DNA from: Promethearchaeota archaeon
Lineage (GTDB): Archaea; Asgardarchaeota; Lokiarchaeia; Sigyniarchaeales; SOKP01
DNA length: 64,000 bases
Reading direction: 5' to 3'
Assembly (NCBI GenBank): GCA_019057865.1
Contig: JAHLWP010000002.1
Coordinates: 159,293 to 223,292 of the forward strand
Shown here: positions 42,398-51,502 of the stretch, piece by piece
How positions within the stretch are numbered: position 1 is the stretch's first letter
Layout: every line of letters begins with the position of its first letter
Made by a program: the position numbers and the translations under genes
The notes under the pieces: generated by a model
Told to the model about the DNA's origin: nothing
The model's database searches: none
Seen by the model: only the letters and a program-made list of their open reading frames with translations

Positions 42398-42531
42398 ACA
42401 AATTATTAAATTAGATATTAAATTTATTTAAATTAAAAAGATATAGGCTGATACTTTTTTAATTCTAATAAAGGAGTATGATAAATTGCTTAGTTTTCAT
42501 TAAAGGGATTAGATTTCAATTTGAATTTATA

Positions 42532-43677
42532 TTATTCCACTTTACAGATTTTTATCTCGTCATAATCTACAAATGCTTTATATAATCCTTTCATTTCTTC
42601 ATCTAATTCAGAATCGCGCGTATCTAATCTTAATATTTGATTAGGAATGGTTTGAAGTTTATATTTCGCACATAAAATAATTATATTTTTAGAGCTTATT
42701 TTACGTAAGATTCTTGGCGAAATTTGTAAATTACCACGTCCAAAGAGAAATCCTTGCCTTCCAATAGGTGAAACAATGATCTTAACTTTTTTATCCTCAA
42801 TATATTCGAGAATTTGTTGTTCATTTAAATCCATTGCAATAATTTTACCATTTCTAAGCAAATCCACACCTAAAATTGATTTTTTTTCGTTTAATCTGTC
42901 TGTTATTGCCTTAGTTGTGGATCCAGGTCCAATTAAGTAATATATATCTTTTTCTAAGTTTTCCACAACTCTTTTAGCAATTCTTTCTTGATGAATTAAA
43001 TCCGAATCAATAGAACCCATCTTAGATAATTGAGAAAAATCTGGATTAAAAGGTGTTAGTAAGTAACCATATAATCTTGAGATTAATTTACCTTCTCTAT
43101 ATTCAGTCTCATCAATATCTAAAACCTCTGATTCCTTTAATGGTAATTCATCCCATAGAAATTGTATTATTAAATAGCTTGCAATTCTTGGATTTAAAGA
43201 AAAAACACTTGAATAAATTTTTACACCTGCAGGAATCCCAAGGCATGGGATATTTGTATTAACAACACTAAAGATGTCACGTGCTGTTCCATCACCTCCA
43301 ACAAATAATAACAATTTTAGATCTTCAATATTTTTCATCATCTTCGCTGCGATTTTCGTGTGGTCAGCATTAGTATCTAAAATTCCCTCAATTTTATTAA
43401 AAATCGAGTGATCAATAAGTTCATAATCAAAATTCAGATCTTTCAAAATATTTTGACCCATAATTCCCGGACAAGTAATGAATTTTAGTTTAGCTTTAAT
43501 TGATTCTAATTCTATTAAAAGTTCTTTTGTTCTATTTATAGCATTAGGTTTAGCACCTAATCTAATTGCCTTTTTTAATATTTCCTTACCGTCTGTACCT
43601 TTTAATCCTACAGAACCACCCATTCCTGAGATGGGATTTATGATTAAACCTAATTTGAATTTAGTAAGATTTTTCAT
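42532..43677 (-). CDS. ATP-NAD kinase family protein (predicted NAD kinase)
   Basis: Makes NADP from NAD, by family. The 381 residues contain GLIINPISGMGGSVGLKGTDG at the N-terminus, FVGGDGTARDIF (the GGDG motif, about 95-106) and CLGIPAGVKIYSSVFSLNP, matching the COG3199-type NAD kinase-like family. Acyl-chain or polyphosphate kinases share this fold, so the substrate remains a family inference. Monocistronic. Confidence 0.85.
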   Translation of the reverse strand: MKNLTKFKLGLIINPISGMGGSVGLKGTDGKEILKKAIRLGAKPNAINRTKELLIELESIKAKLKFITCPGIMGQNILKDLNFDYELIDHSIFNKIEGILDTNADHTKIAAKMMKNIEDLKLLLFVGGDGTARDIFSVVNTNIPCLGIPAGVKIYSSVFSLNPRIASYLIIQFLWDELPLKESEVLDIDETEYREGKLISRLYGYLLTPFNPDFSQLSKMGSIDSDLIHQERIAKRVVENLEKDIYYLIGPGSTTKAITDRLNEKKSILGVDLLRNGKIIAMDLNEQQILEYIEDKKVKIIVSPIGRQGFLFGRGNLQISPRILRKISSKNIIILCAKYKLQTIPNQILRLDTRDSELDEEMKGLYKAFVDYDEIKICKVE

Positions 43678-43742
43678 TTATCATCAATATAATTAAAAAA
43701 AGAAAAAATTTTTGAAGTTACGTAAAAAAAATCAAAGATGTA

Positions 43743-44156
43743 TTATTCTGCTGTAAATGATTGATAATCTGCTGCCGAAAGTAAGTTACCTTTTTCTCCG
43801 TCCCAATTTGATGGTTCAATTTCATACAACCAGCCTGCTCCATAAGGATCTTCATTCATTTTTTCAGGTTCATCCATTAAGTCGTTATTGATATTAGTAA
43901 CTTTTCCACTAACAGGAGAATATATATCACCTACTGCTTTAGAGCTTTCAACTGTAGCATCAATAGGATCTGAGGTTGGTTCATCCCCTGACATTTCCAC
44001 TTGAGTCAATTCTGCTCCCTCAAGACCCTCAACATCTACAAAACTAATTTCTCCAAGTTGTTCAGCAGCGTAGGCGGTAAGACCTACTTTTTTAGATCCA
44101 GGATCGAACCATTGATGAGTTTTAGTGTAAAAAAATCCCTCTTTAACATCAGCCAT
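43743..44156 (-). CDS. gcvH: Glycine cleavage system H protein
   Basis: Lipoyl carrier of the glycine cleavage system. The 137 residues contain KTHQWFDPGSKKVGLTAYAAEQLGEISFVDV and the lipoylation site DATVESSKAVGDIYSPVSGKVT, with Lys69 as the modified lysine. The C-terminal GAGWLYEIEPSNWDGEKGNLLSAADYQSF is typical. No gcvP or gcvT is nearby, so it may serve alone or with distant genes. Acidic. Confidence 0.95.
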   Translation of the reverse strand: MADVKEGFFYTKTHQWFDPGSKKVGLTAYAAEQLGEISFVDVEGLEGAELTQVEMSGDEPTSDPIDATVESSKAVGDIYSPVSGKVTNINNDLMDEPEKMNEDPYGAGWLYEIEPSNWDGEKGNLLSAADYQSFTAE

Positions 44157-44291
44157 TTTTTAAATCACAATTTTTTTATTTTTAATTTATAAATAAAAAT
44201 TATTAAAAGATATTGAATTTAATGATATTTTAAATTAATTATAGTAAAGATTTAAAATTTTTTTATTTATTAATATTAGAAAAAAAGAACA

Positions 44292-45119
44292 GTGACTCTT
44301 AAAGAACAAATTGATTTTTATAGAGAATTTAAAGATTGGTACTTTAAAATTATAGAGGATTTTAAGTTTAATCATAAAAAAGATTACAAAGCACGTAATT
44401 ATTTATCTCAAATTTTAGAAAAAAAAGGAAAGAATTGGGATCTGGAATTAAATTTAGTTACTTTTAAAAATCTTCTTAAAACTAAAAATATCATTTTAAT
44501 CTATGGGTGCGGACCATCACTAGAAGTTACCGTTAAAATTTTATTGAAAGAACTTAGACCAAAATTTTTTGCTAATTGTATAAATTTAGCTGCTGATGGC
44601 GCCTCGATTTTACTAAAAAATAAAGGCTTACATATCAATGGAATCTTTACTGACTTAGATGGAATAACTAAAGAAGAATTTTTCTATTCAGAGTTTCTAT
44701 TTATTCATGCTCATGGAGATAATATTGAAAAATTGAAAAGTTTTAAGGATGAAATACTTATTTTTAAAAATGTAATTGGAACTACTCAAGTAGAACCATC
44801 AAAGAACTTAATTAATCCAGGAGGTTTTACAGATGGAGATAGGATTCTTTATTTTTTACGAACACTTTTAGAACCTAAACATCAAATATTTTTAATTGGT
44901 ATGGATTTTCAAAATATTATTGGCAAATATTCTAAATTGAATATAAATGAAAATCAAGAAGGAAATGCAATTAAAATAAAAAAACTCAAATTTGCTATAG
45001 AATTAATAGAATGGATTATGCATTTAATAAAAAACGAGATATATTTTGTAAATTCAAAATTTATCTCAGATAAATTCAACTACCTTTCAATAGAGGAATT
45101 TAAAAAAATAATTTCATAA
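44292..45119 (+). CDS. mptE: 6-hydroxymethylpterin diphosphokinase MptE (DUF115)
   Basis: Archaeal pterin pathway enzyme that pyrophosphorylates 6-hydroxymethyl-7,8-dihydropterin. The 275 residues include NIILIYGCGPSLE (about 68-80), LAADGASILLKNKGLHINGIFTDLDG (about 98-123), and FIHAHGDN, then GGFTDGDRILYFLRTLLEP, all matching the DUF115/MptE family. It begins with GTG. It converges with the RadA-like gene. Confidence 0.88.
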   Translation: MTLKEQIDFYREFKDWYFKIIEDFKFNHKKDYKARNYLSQILEKKGKNWDLELNLVTFKNLLKTKNIILIYGCGPSLEVTVKILLKELRPKFFANCINLAADGASILLKNKGLHINGIFTDLDGITKEEFFYSEFLFIHAHGDNIEKLKSFKDEILIFKNVIGTTQVEPSKNLINPGGFTDGDRILYFLRTLLEPKHQIFLIGMDFQNIIGKYSKLNINENQEGNAIKIKKLKFAIELIEWIMHLIKNEIYFVNSKFISDKFNYLSIEEFKKIIS

Positions 45120-45126
45120 ATAAAAT

Positions 45127-45954
45127 CTATATCTTATAATCTTGGATACCAGCAGAAGTAATTTTATATAATAATCTTTTCTCAGGATTTGCGCTTGAAT
45201 TGACATTATGAATATAATATTTCCCTTCTTCTTTGCGATTTAGATATAAATATTCTGAGAAATAATTATTTATGAAATGGTTACCAACAGGTAATACTCG
45301 AATAAATGCATTTTCAAATAGGTTCGGAGCAACTTGTGCTGTTGCTATAGTTATTAGATTATATGTTTTGGTGAGTGAATTTATTTTCTTTATAATTTCT
45401 ATAAACGTATCTTTTGATTTTTTATATGAAATTCTCTTTTCACCCTGTTCTGATCTAAAATGATTATTTAGAGTATCAATAATCAATACTCCATAAGGTT
45501 TTTTTTCTATTAAGTTTTCTAGATCATTTAAAGTAAGTAAAAAAGCAGAATTACTTAGAATTTTAGTAACTAGTATACTTTTTAATACTTTTTTATAGTC
45601 ATATTTAAATTCATTTGCTATATCCCTTATTCTTTCTGGACGAAAGGTATTTTCTGTATCAAAATAATAAACAAATCTTACGTTTTTTAATTTTTCATAA
45701 ATTCTTGAAAAATTTTTGTATGCTTGAACACATATTTGATGACAGATCTGAGTTTTACCTGTTTTATTAGCTCCAAAAATCAAATATTTTTTACCCGTAT
45801 AAAGCCCTCCACCAAAAATTTCATCACAATTTTTTGAACCGGAAGATAATACTAATTTTTCACTTCTTTTTTTACTATAATCATTTAAAGCATAACGTAT
45901 GTTGATCAATTGATTTTGTTTAATATTTAGGCTGTTGCAGAGATCCATTTTCAT
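45127..45954 (-). CDS. RadA/Rad51-like recombinase paralog
   Basis: The 275 residues have a RecA-type core: Walker A GANKTGKTQICHQ (about 60-72) and Walker B VLIIDTLNNHFRSE (about 155-168). A YYFDTENTFRPERI segment and ITIATAQVAPN also match RadA. No N-terminal helix-hairpin-helix domain is present, as in RadB and Rad51 paralogs. It is diverged from true RadA. A second RecA-fold gene lies about 2.7 kb downstream. Confidence 0.8.
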   Translation of the reverse strand: MKMDLCNSLNIKQNQLINIRYALNDYSKKRSEKLVLSSGSKNCDEIFGGGLYTGKKYLIFGANKTGKTQICHQICVQAYKNFSRIYEKLKNVRFVYYFDTENTFRPERIRDIANEFKYDYKKVLKSILVTKILSNSAFLLTLNDLENLIEKKPYGVLIIDTLNNHFRSEQGEKRISYKKSKDTFIEIIKKINSLTKTYNLITIATAQVAPNLFENAFIRVLPVGNHFINNYFSEYLYLNRKEEGKYYIHNVNSSANPEKRLLYKITSAGIQDYKI

Positions 45955-46137
45955 TTAATATTTAATTAATTAATTAATTAAGGGTTTTAATATAATTTAA
46001 CGTATTCATCTAAAAAATTTTTATTGTATTCTCCAATATAAAATCGAAAAATTAATTTTTAGGTAATCATAAATATGATCTATCCTAAGATTTGTGAATT
46101 TTCTTATAAACTACCACTTATTTATATAATTATAAAA

Positions 46138-46749
46138 ATGGCAAAACGAAAAAAAGAAATTTGTCCGTATTGTGGAAAGAGTTTCGTTTATTTATCTCGT
46201 CATAAATGCAGAATTAAAGAACGAGTTGAAGGTTCTTCAGATGAGAAATCTGAAATGGAGAGAAGAGTTGAAAGAATGGAAGAAAAGAAGAAAGTATTTA
46301 ACCGAACATTACGAAAAGATGAGGCAATGATCTTAAGCATTATTAATAGAAAAAAAGATTTATTTTTTAATGATCTTTTAGAGTTGAGTAAAAAGAAACG
46401 AGATGAATTGGATCAAATCCTAGATGTTTTAGCAATGCAATCAAAAATAAGACTTAGACGAGAATTATTGGAGGCTTCCTGGACAAAACATATAACTTCA
46501 ATTGAAGAAATTGATATAAAAACTAAAGAACTTAAAATTAACAAGAAACTGAAGCCTTTCATTTGGAATATGTTTTCAAGACAACCGTGCTTCATTTGTC
46601 CTTTCCGTGAAAAGTGTAATGAAACTAATTCAGATCAGTTTAATCCATATCATTGTCATTGGTTAACAGATTGGATTGAGGTATCACTAGAAGGAAAAGA
46701 ATATAATGTCAATTTTGATGAAATTAAAGCAAGATTACAAAAAAGCTAA
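46138..46749 (+). CDS. RPC34 (RPC39)-like protein with zinc finger and Cys cluster
   Basis: From the ATG at 46138 it has 203 residues. An N-terminal zinc finger CPYCGKSFVYLSRHKC is followed by a charged coil and a winged-helix-like region (RKDEAMILSIINRKKDLFFNDLLELSKKKRDELDQILDVLAMQSKIRLRRE). The C-terminal cluster CFICPFREKCNETNSDQFNPYHCHWLTDWIE fits the C-terminal Fe-S motif of RNA polymerase III subunit RPC34, known in some archaea. The Fe-S site is inferred; the N-terminal zinc finger is not part of known RPC34. Confidence 0.7.
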   Translation: MAKRKKEICPYCGKSFVYLSRHKCRIKERVEGSSDEKSEMERRVERMEEKKKVFNRTLRKDEAMILSIINRKKDLFFNDLLELSKKKRDELDQILDVLAMQSKIRLRRELLEASWTKHITSIEEIDIKTKELKINKKLKPFIWNMFSRQPCFICPFREKCNETNSDQFNPYHCHWLTDWIEVSLEGKEYNVNFDEIKARLQKS

Positions 46750-47385
46750 TTATATTTTCTGTAAGCCGATAAGATAAATTTCGTTACTTGTTTTTTTAGA
46801 TGATTTTGGTTTATAAGATTTTAAATATTTAAATTCTTGCTTTACCTTTTTATAAAAATTATTAAAGTCAGTTCCTTGAAAAACTTTAATAACTAAACTT
46901 CCATTAATTTTTAGATTTTTTTTTGTTAAATCAATAATTTTAAGACAAAGGTTAATTTGTCTTATTTGATCACTGAATTTATTACCAGATTTATTAATTG
47001 AAGCATCAGATAAGATTAAATCTAATTTCTTTGGAAAAAATGCATTTAATTCATCAATGAATTTTGGTTTAGTAAAATCCTCTTGGACTAGTTTAATTTT
47101 TTCAATTGGTGTTGTTTTTTTTATATCAACTCCCATAATTTTATAATGATCTCGATGATAATACTGATCATTATATTTCTCTAAATTTTCTTCAGAGAAT
47201 TTCCTTGCTACTTGCAACCATGAACCAGGAGCACATCCTAAATCTAAAATATAAAATGCTCGTTTAAAAATGTTGAATCTTTTTTGAATTTCTAATAATT
47301 TAAAAGCAGATCTCGCTCTATACCCTTCTTGTTTAGCACTTTTATAATGTGGATCTCTCCTATGCTCTTTTGAATTTCTAACCAT
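46750..47385 (-). CDS. rlmE: FtsJ/RlmE-type RNA 2'-O-methyltransferase
   Basis: The 211 residues form a compact SAM-dependent RNA ribose methyltransferase. Motifs are YRARSAFKLLEIQKRF with the catalytic Lys, LDLGCAPGSW (SAM site), LDLILSDASINKSGN (catalytic Asp) and GSLVIKVFQGTD (catalytic Lys). The K-D-K-E tetrad is visible. The target is 23S rRNA or tRNA by family. It converges without a gap on the RPC34-like gene. Confidence 0.93.
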   Translation of the reverse strand: MVRNSKEHRRDPHYKSAKQEGYRARSAFKLLEIQKRFNIFKRAFYILDLGCAPGSWLQVARKFSEENLEKYNDQYYHRDHYKIMGVDIKKTTPIEKIKLVQEDFTKPKFIDELNAFFPKKLDLILSDASINKSGNKFSDQIRQINLCLKIIDLTKKNLKINGSLVIKVFQGTDFNNFYKKVKQEFKYLKSYKPKSSKKTSNEIYLIGLQKI

Positions 47386-47402
47386 CTTTTTTCAATAAAG
47401 AA

Positions 47403-48677
47403 TTAAATTTTTAAATCTAATAGACTATCCTTTATAAGGTTTAAACCCATATTTGTTTTAATTGAGAGAAAATCAAAATGTGTTCTTGAAACCTTGTATC
47501 CTTTTTCCTTAATTTTGTTTTGAATTACATGCATCTTTGGAACGTAGGGCAACTTTAAGTTTTGACTCAATTTATGTATATTGTAATAAGAAACAGGCAT
47601 ATTAATTTCCTCTAATGCTAAATTTAAGAGCTTATCTATTCTATTCTTACATTTATATCCAATTTTTTGGTTTAAAATTAAAATTTCTTTGATAAATTGA
47701 ATATCATGAATTTCCTCAAGCCACAATGGTCCTGCATAATCTAATGTATCCTTAGTATTACATAAGGGACACTTTTCAAATATATGAAGGGGTTGATTTT
47801 TTAGAGTAGTTCTATATCCACAGTATTGGCAATGGATTATATATCCATAATTTTTAATGAATTTAGTTATTATTTTTTTATTTTTAAAAGTTAGAGCAAA
47901 AATACGGATGAAATGTTTGTAAGAAAAAGTTAAAAGAGGAATGATACCTAAGTTATTGATATTTGCCATTCTTGAAATAAAATAAATCAAAATTCTTGCT
48001 CCAATTTCCTTACAATACTCACTATGAAGTGGCTTAGATAAATACTTTCTTATGCAAGCATTTTGTTTGATTCCAAACAATACAGGTGTATCTGTAGCAG
48101 TTACACATAATAAACCATTTACTTTTTGGATAGCTTTAAAGGCTGAATCTAAGTAGCGATTTGGGGTACCAAAGGGATCAATGGAGATTATATTTGGTTT
48201 ATGTTTTTCTTGTTCTGATGTAAAGCAGTCATCTTGAACAATTTCAGACAAAAGGAAATTAGCATCTTTTCTTGAAATTTCAATTTTATGTTTTGGCTTG
48301 TCTAACTTATTTAAAGTGATATTTTTCTTAATTAACTTAATAGCAATGGGATTAATATCATTAATATATATTTTTTTAACATTTCTACATTCTTTTAGAA
48401 TTCTAATAGAACTTACTCCCGATGCTGCCATAGAATCTACTATAATGAGACTTTTTTGACTGTAAATTTTATTATATGCTGTTATTGCTAGATTAGTTAT
48501 ATCACGATTTATCATCATATTTTTATTATAAAAAACAACCATAGATTTTGAAGGAACTGTGTTTTCATCAATAGCAAGAACATAAAAATCTGCTAATCCT
48601 TCCCTGTTTATTATGAAATCTTTTACTTCCATTTTTTTATGTTTGAAAACATTATAATAATAATTATTCAAATCCAT
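47403..48677 (-). CDS. trm1: tRNA (guanine26-N2)-dimethyltransferase Trm1
   Basis: Methylates G26 of tRNAs. The 424 residues include VDSMAASGVSSIRILKE (SAM motif) and ISIDPFGTPNRYLDSAFKAI (DPFGxP catalytic motif), and a zinc-binding region CQYCGYRTTLKNQPLHIFEKCPLCN. The G26 position is present in the tRNAs of this window, for example tRNA-Ile. The start overlaps the radB-like gene stop by 14 bases. Confidence 0.95.
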   Translation of the reverse strand: MDLNNYYYNVFKHKKMEVKDFIINREGLADFYVLAIDENTVPSKSMVVFYNKNMMINRDITNLAITAYNKIYSQKSLIIVDSMAASGVSSIRILKECRNVKKIYINDINPIAIKLIKKNITLNKLDKPKHKIEISRKDANFLLSEIVQDDCFTSEQEKHKPNIISIDPFGTPNRYLDSAFKAIQKVNGLLCVTATDTPVLFGIKQNACIRKYLSKPLHSEYCKEIGARILIYFISRMANINNLGIIPLLTFSYKHFIRIFALTFKNKKIITKFIKNYGYIIHCQYCGYRTTLKNQPLHIFEKCPLCNTKDTLDYAGPLWLEEIHDIQFIKEILILNQKIGYKCKNRIDKLLNLALEEINMPVSYYNIHKLSQNLKLPYVPKMHVIQNKIKEKGYKVSRTHFDFLSIKTNMGLNLIKDSLLDLKI

Positions 48678-49353
48678 TTTCAGTTAAATTCAATGTAAAG
48701 TTATTTAACTCAATTTCAGGATCTTTAGTTAAAATTAATTTTCTTTCATTCAATTTTTCTGTTCTTGTTATTTTTATACTAAATTCCACCCAATATTTCA
48801 TAACTTTACCGCCACTCTGAACTTCAATGATTTGATCATTGAAATTTTTTCTACTAATTTCGTTAATTATCATAATTTCGATACCATAGGTTTTATTTAT
48901 ATAGAATAAATTTGCTAAGATCTGATTTAATTGGTAATTTAAATTATAATTCTTTTCTTTTTTATCTTTATTTAACTCTATTCGATATAAATTAGTTAAA
49001 GAATCTATAACAATTAAGTCAAAATTGATATTACTCTCATTCAGATATTTCAGAATCAAGAATTCAAAATTAAAAACAATATTATTCAATTCATCAAAAT
49101 TAGTAGTTTGAATAAATATTATCTTATCTAATATTTTAAAGGAATCCTTTTGAATCATATCAATTTTCTCAGAAGGAAAGTTAGGTTTAGTATAAATATA
49201 TATAACTCGTTTTCCAATTTTTGCGGTATTAATTGCTGTCTGAAGAGCAAATGTAGTTTTTCCAACACCGAAATCCCCCCAAATAGAAAATATTCCTTTT
49301 AAAGGATCGGTGCTTTTGAAATATGCATTTAATTTCTGGGTTGGAAATTTCAT
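48664..49353 (-). CDS. radB: RadB-like recombinase
   Basis: The 229 residues have RecA-core motifs: GIFSIWGDFGVGKTTFALQTA with Walker A GDFGVGKT (about 26-33), and FDLIVIDSLTNLYRI as Walker B. There is no helix-hairpin-helix domain, and the length fits RadB (about 220-240 residues). RadB assists RadA and resolves recombination intermediates in euryarchaea. It starts 45 bases from the divergent RuvC-like gene. Confidence 0.8.
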   Translation of the reverse strand: MKFPTQKLNAYFKSTDPLKGIFSIWGDFGVGKTTFALQTAINTAKIGKRVIYIYTKPNFPSEKIDMIQKDSFKILDKIIFIQTTNFDELNNIVFNFEFLILKYLNESNINFDLIVIDSLTNLYRIELNKDKKEKNYNLNYQLNQILANLFYINKTYGIEIMIINEISRKNFNDQIIEVQSGGKVMKYWVEFSIKITRTEKLNERKLILTKDPEIELNNFTLNLTENGFE

Positions 49354-49397
49354 TTAATTAAAAATTTTTAATTTTATTTAATATTTATAATTATAAT

Positions 49398-50255
49398 TTG
49401 AGAAATAAAATTTTATATGTATATACGGAAAATTTAAATTTTTTTTATAGAATAAATAATGAACTTAACCGTCTAAATATTAAGTTTAAAATTTTAAATA
49501 TAGGAGCTAAACTTCCATTTCATTCCTCCCTAATCCTTACAACTTCAGAAGATCTCCAACAATATAGAAACTCTAATAAAAATTTAAATTTCCTCATATA
49601 TTCTAAAGATGATAATTTCAACCATTATATTCTAAAAGTAATCGCCGCTTATCGAATAGAATATAAAAATTTTTATTCAGAGCTGACATTTTCTATTGAT
49701 CCAGGAACAAAACATATTGGAATGGTTGTTTTTTTAGATGATTATTACTTAAATTCTCAAACAACTTATGACGAAAAAGCTTTTATCATGGTGATTAGAG
49801 ATTATGTTGACTGTTTCCAAAAAAATAACCCAAAGTTATTAGAAGTAAACCTTAAATTTGGAAGAGGAATTCTGCAAATAACTATAAATTTGATAAAAGA
49901 AATTTATCAAGTTTTTAATAATAGAAGTCATTTGAAACTTTATTTAATTGATGAATCAAAATCCTCAAAAATTAAAATTCAGGATATTAAAAAGAGAATA
50001 ATGACAAAGCATGAAGTTTCTGCATTAATCTTAGCATTTAGGAATGGAATTGAAATGAATTATGCAAATAATTTTGAAAATATTAGACAGAATAAATTTC
50101 AAAAGTTAAATACCATGGATAATAAAGAAAGACACATTGAAGAAGTCAATGATTCAGTAATCGATTTAAGAAATATAATTGAGAAAGTATTAAACAATGA
50201 AATTTCTCTTAGTAAATCAATAGAAATGTTAAAGGATGATAAAAATTGTTTATAA
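49398..50255 (+). CDS. RuvC-like (RNase H fold) protein of unknown role
   Basis: Beginning at TTG, the 285 residues start with a non-conserved stretch (about 1-95) and then enter an RNase H fold: LTFSIDPGTKHIGMVVF (about 96-112), matching RuvC's first motif with the catalytic Asp, then NPKLLEVNLKFGRG, and MTKHEVSALILAFRNG, the usual C-terminal helix. Some catalytic acids, expected as D/E-x2-D, are replaced or shifted (HEVSA). Divergent from the radB-like gene, it may belong to a recombination unit. Confidence 0.6.
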   Translation: MRNKILYVYTENLNFFYRINNELNRLNIKFKILNIGAKLPFHSSLILTTSEDLQQYRNSNKNLNFLIYSKDDNFNHYILKVIAAYRIEYKNFYSELTFSIDPGTKHIGMVVFLDDYYLNSQTTYDEKAFIMVIRDYVDCFQKNNPKLLEVNLKFGRGILQITINLIKEIYQVFNNRSHLKLYLIDESKSSKIKIQDIKKRIMTKHEVSALILAFRNGIEMNYANNFENIRQNKFQKLNTMDNKERHIEEVNDSVIDLRNIIEKVLNNEISLSKSIEMLKDDKNCL

Positions 50256-50340
50256 GAAAGTTGTTAACGATAGAGTCTTTATATCTTTGTGTATAACCCA
50301 ACCATTAAAATAATTAATAGAACAATCCTTTGAAATTTTT

Positions 50341-51450
50341 ATGAAGAGATTAAAGAGTATCGATATTTTTCGAGGAATGGGAATGGTCTATATTATAGTA
50401 GGCCACATGATTGACTGGTGGACAAGACCTGAAGATGATTTTTTATTTTATATATATGTATCCCTTTTCTCCGCTATAGGAGCTGCTGGATTTGTATTTA
50501 TTTCAGGAGTAAGTACTGCGTTATCTTATAGAAATAGGCTTGTTAAAGCTAAAACCTTAGATGATTATAACAAAAAGGTAATAAAAAAGGAATATCTATT
50601 TCGAGCATTTTTAGTTTTAATACTTGGGTTAATATATAATTCTATTGTAGCAATTGAATTTTTAGATCCCCTTCTAATTTGGAAATGGTTTATTATATTA
50701 ACTGTTGCAGTTTGCCTTTTTATGGCTTGGCCATTTTTAAAGACTTCAAAATTGTTCAGATTATTAGTTGGAGCTATAGTATGGATTGTAAATCAATTTG
50801 TATTGATATTTTTATTACCCTTTGAAGAGCAAACCAATTTTTTTGGCGTAATATTCTTCATATTATACAATTCTTTAGATCAAAATCCTATATTGTCTTT
50901 TTTTACCTTCTTTTTAATAGGAACAGTAATAGGGGATATTATCTATGATATTTACCTAGTAGATGATGAAATTGCTAGAAAAAGAGCTATAAAACAGAAA
51001 ATTTTAGTTCCGTCATTAATATTTGGTATAGCTATGATTATGTTTAGTTTTTGGTTTTTATTACCTAATTTATTTACCGAAAAAATTCTTACGATAAAAA
51101 CAAACATTTGGTGGTTAATCTATTCATTAGGAATAGAATTAATTTTAATTCTAATTTTATTAGGCATTGAAGAATTTGAACTCATTAAAACTGAAAAAAG
51201 TTATAGATTTTTATATTATTTTTCTTATTATTCTCTAACCCTTTTTCTCGTACAAAATATAAATTACTTTCTTTTTTATGCTCTATTAAATAGATATAAT
51301 ATCTGGCTTTTTATTGTAGTGACGGTTATAGTATATGGTTTATTGTTAAGATTTTTGTATAAAAAATTAGGTCCCCAATATTCTTTAAAAGTTCAAATTG
51401 GTAGAATGGCGGTTTCTCTTGCAAGAACGGAAGAAGTAAAGAGTAAATAG
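50341..51450 (+). CDS. Integral membrane acyltransferase-like protein (DUF1624/HGSNAT type), copy 1
   Basis: The 369 residues start KRLKSIDIFRGMGMVYIIVGHMIDWW, with the R-x4-D-x2-RG...GH pattern of DUF1624 / heparan-alpha-glucosaminide acetyltransferase-like proteins, and have about ten membrane helices. A second copy lies 52 bases downstream. They presumably transfer acyl groups across the membrane; the acceptor is not known. Confidence 0.75.
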   Translation: MKRLKSIDIFRGMGMVYIIVGHMIDWWTRPEDDFLFYIYVSLFSAIGAAGFVFISGVSTALSYRNRLVKAKTLDDYNKKVIKKEYLFRAFLVLILGLIYNSIVAIEFLDPLLIWKWFIILTVAVCLFMAWPFLKTSKLFRLLVGAIVWIVNQFVLIFLLPFEEQTNFFGVIFFILYNSLDQNPILSFFTFFLIGTVIGDIIYDIYLVDDEIARKRAIKQKILVPSLIFGIAMIMFSFWFLLPNLFTEKILTIKTNIWWLIYSLGIELILILILLGIEEFELIKTEKSYRFLYYFSYYSLTLFLVQNINYFLFYALLNRYNIWLFIVVTVIVYGLLLRFLYKKLGPQYSLKVQIGRMAVSLARTEEVKSK

Positions 51451-51502
51451 AAATGAAATAATTAAGGAATAATTAATTGTAAAAAGGAAAAAATTGCTTT
51501 AA

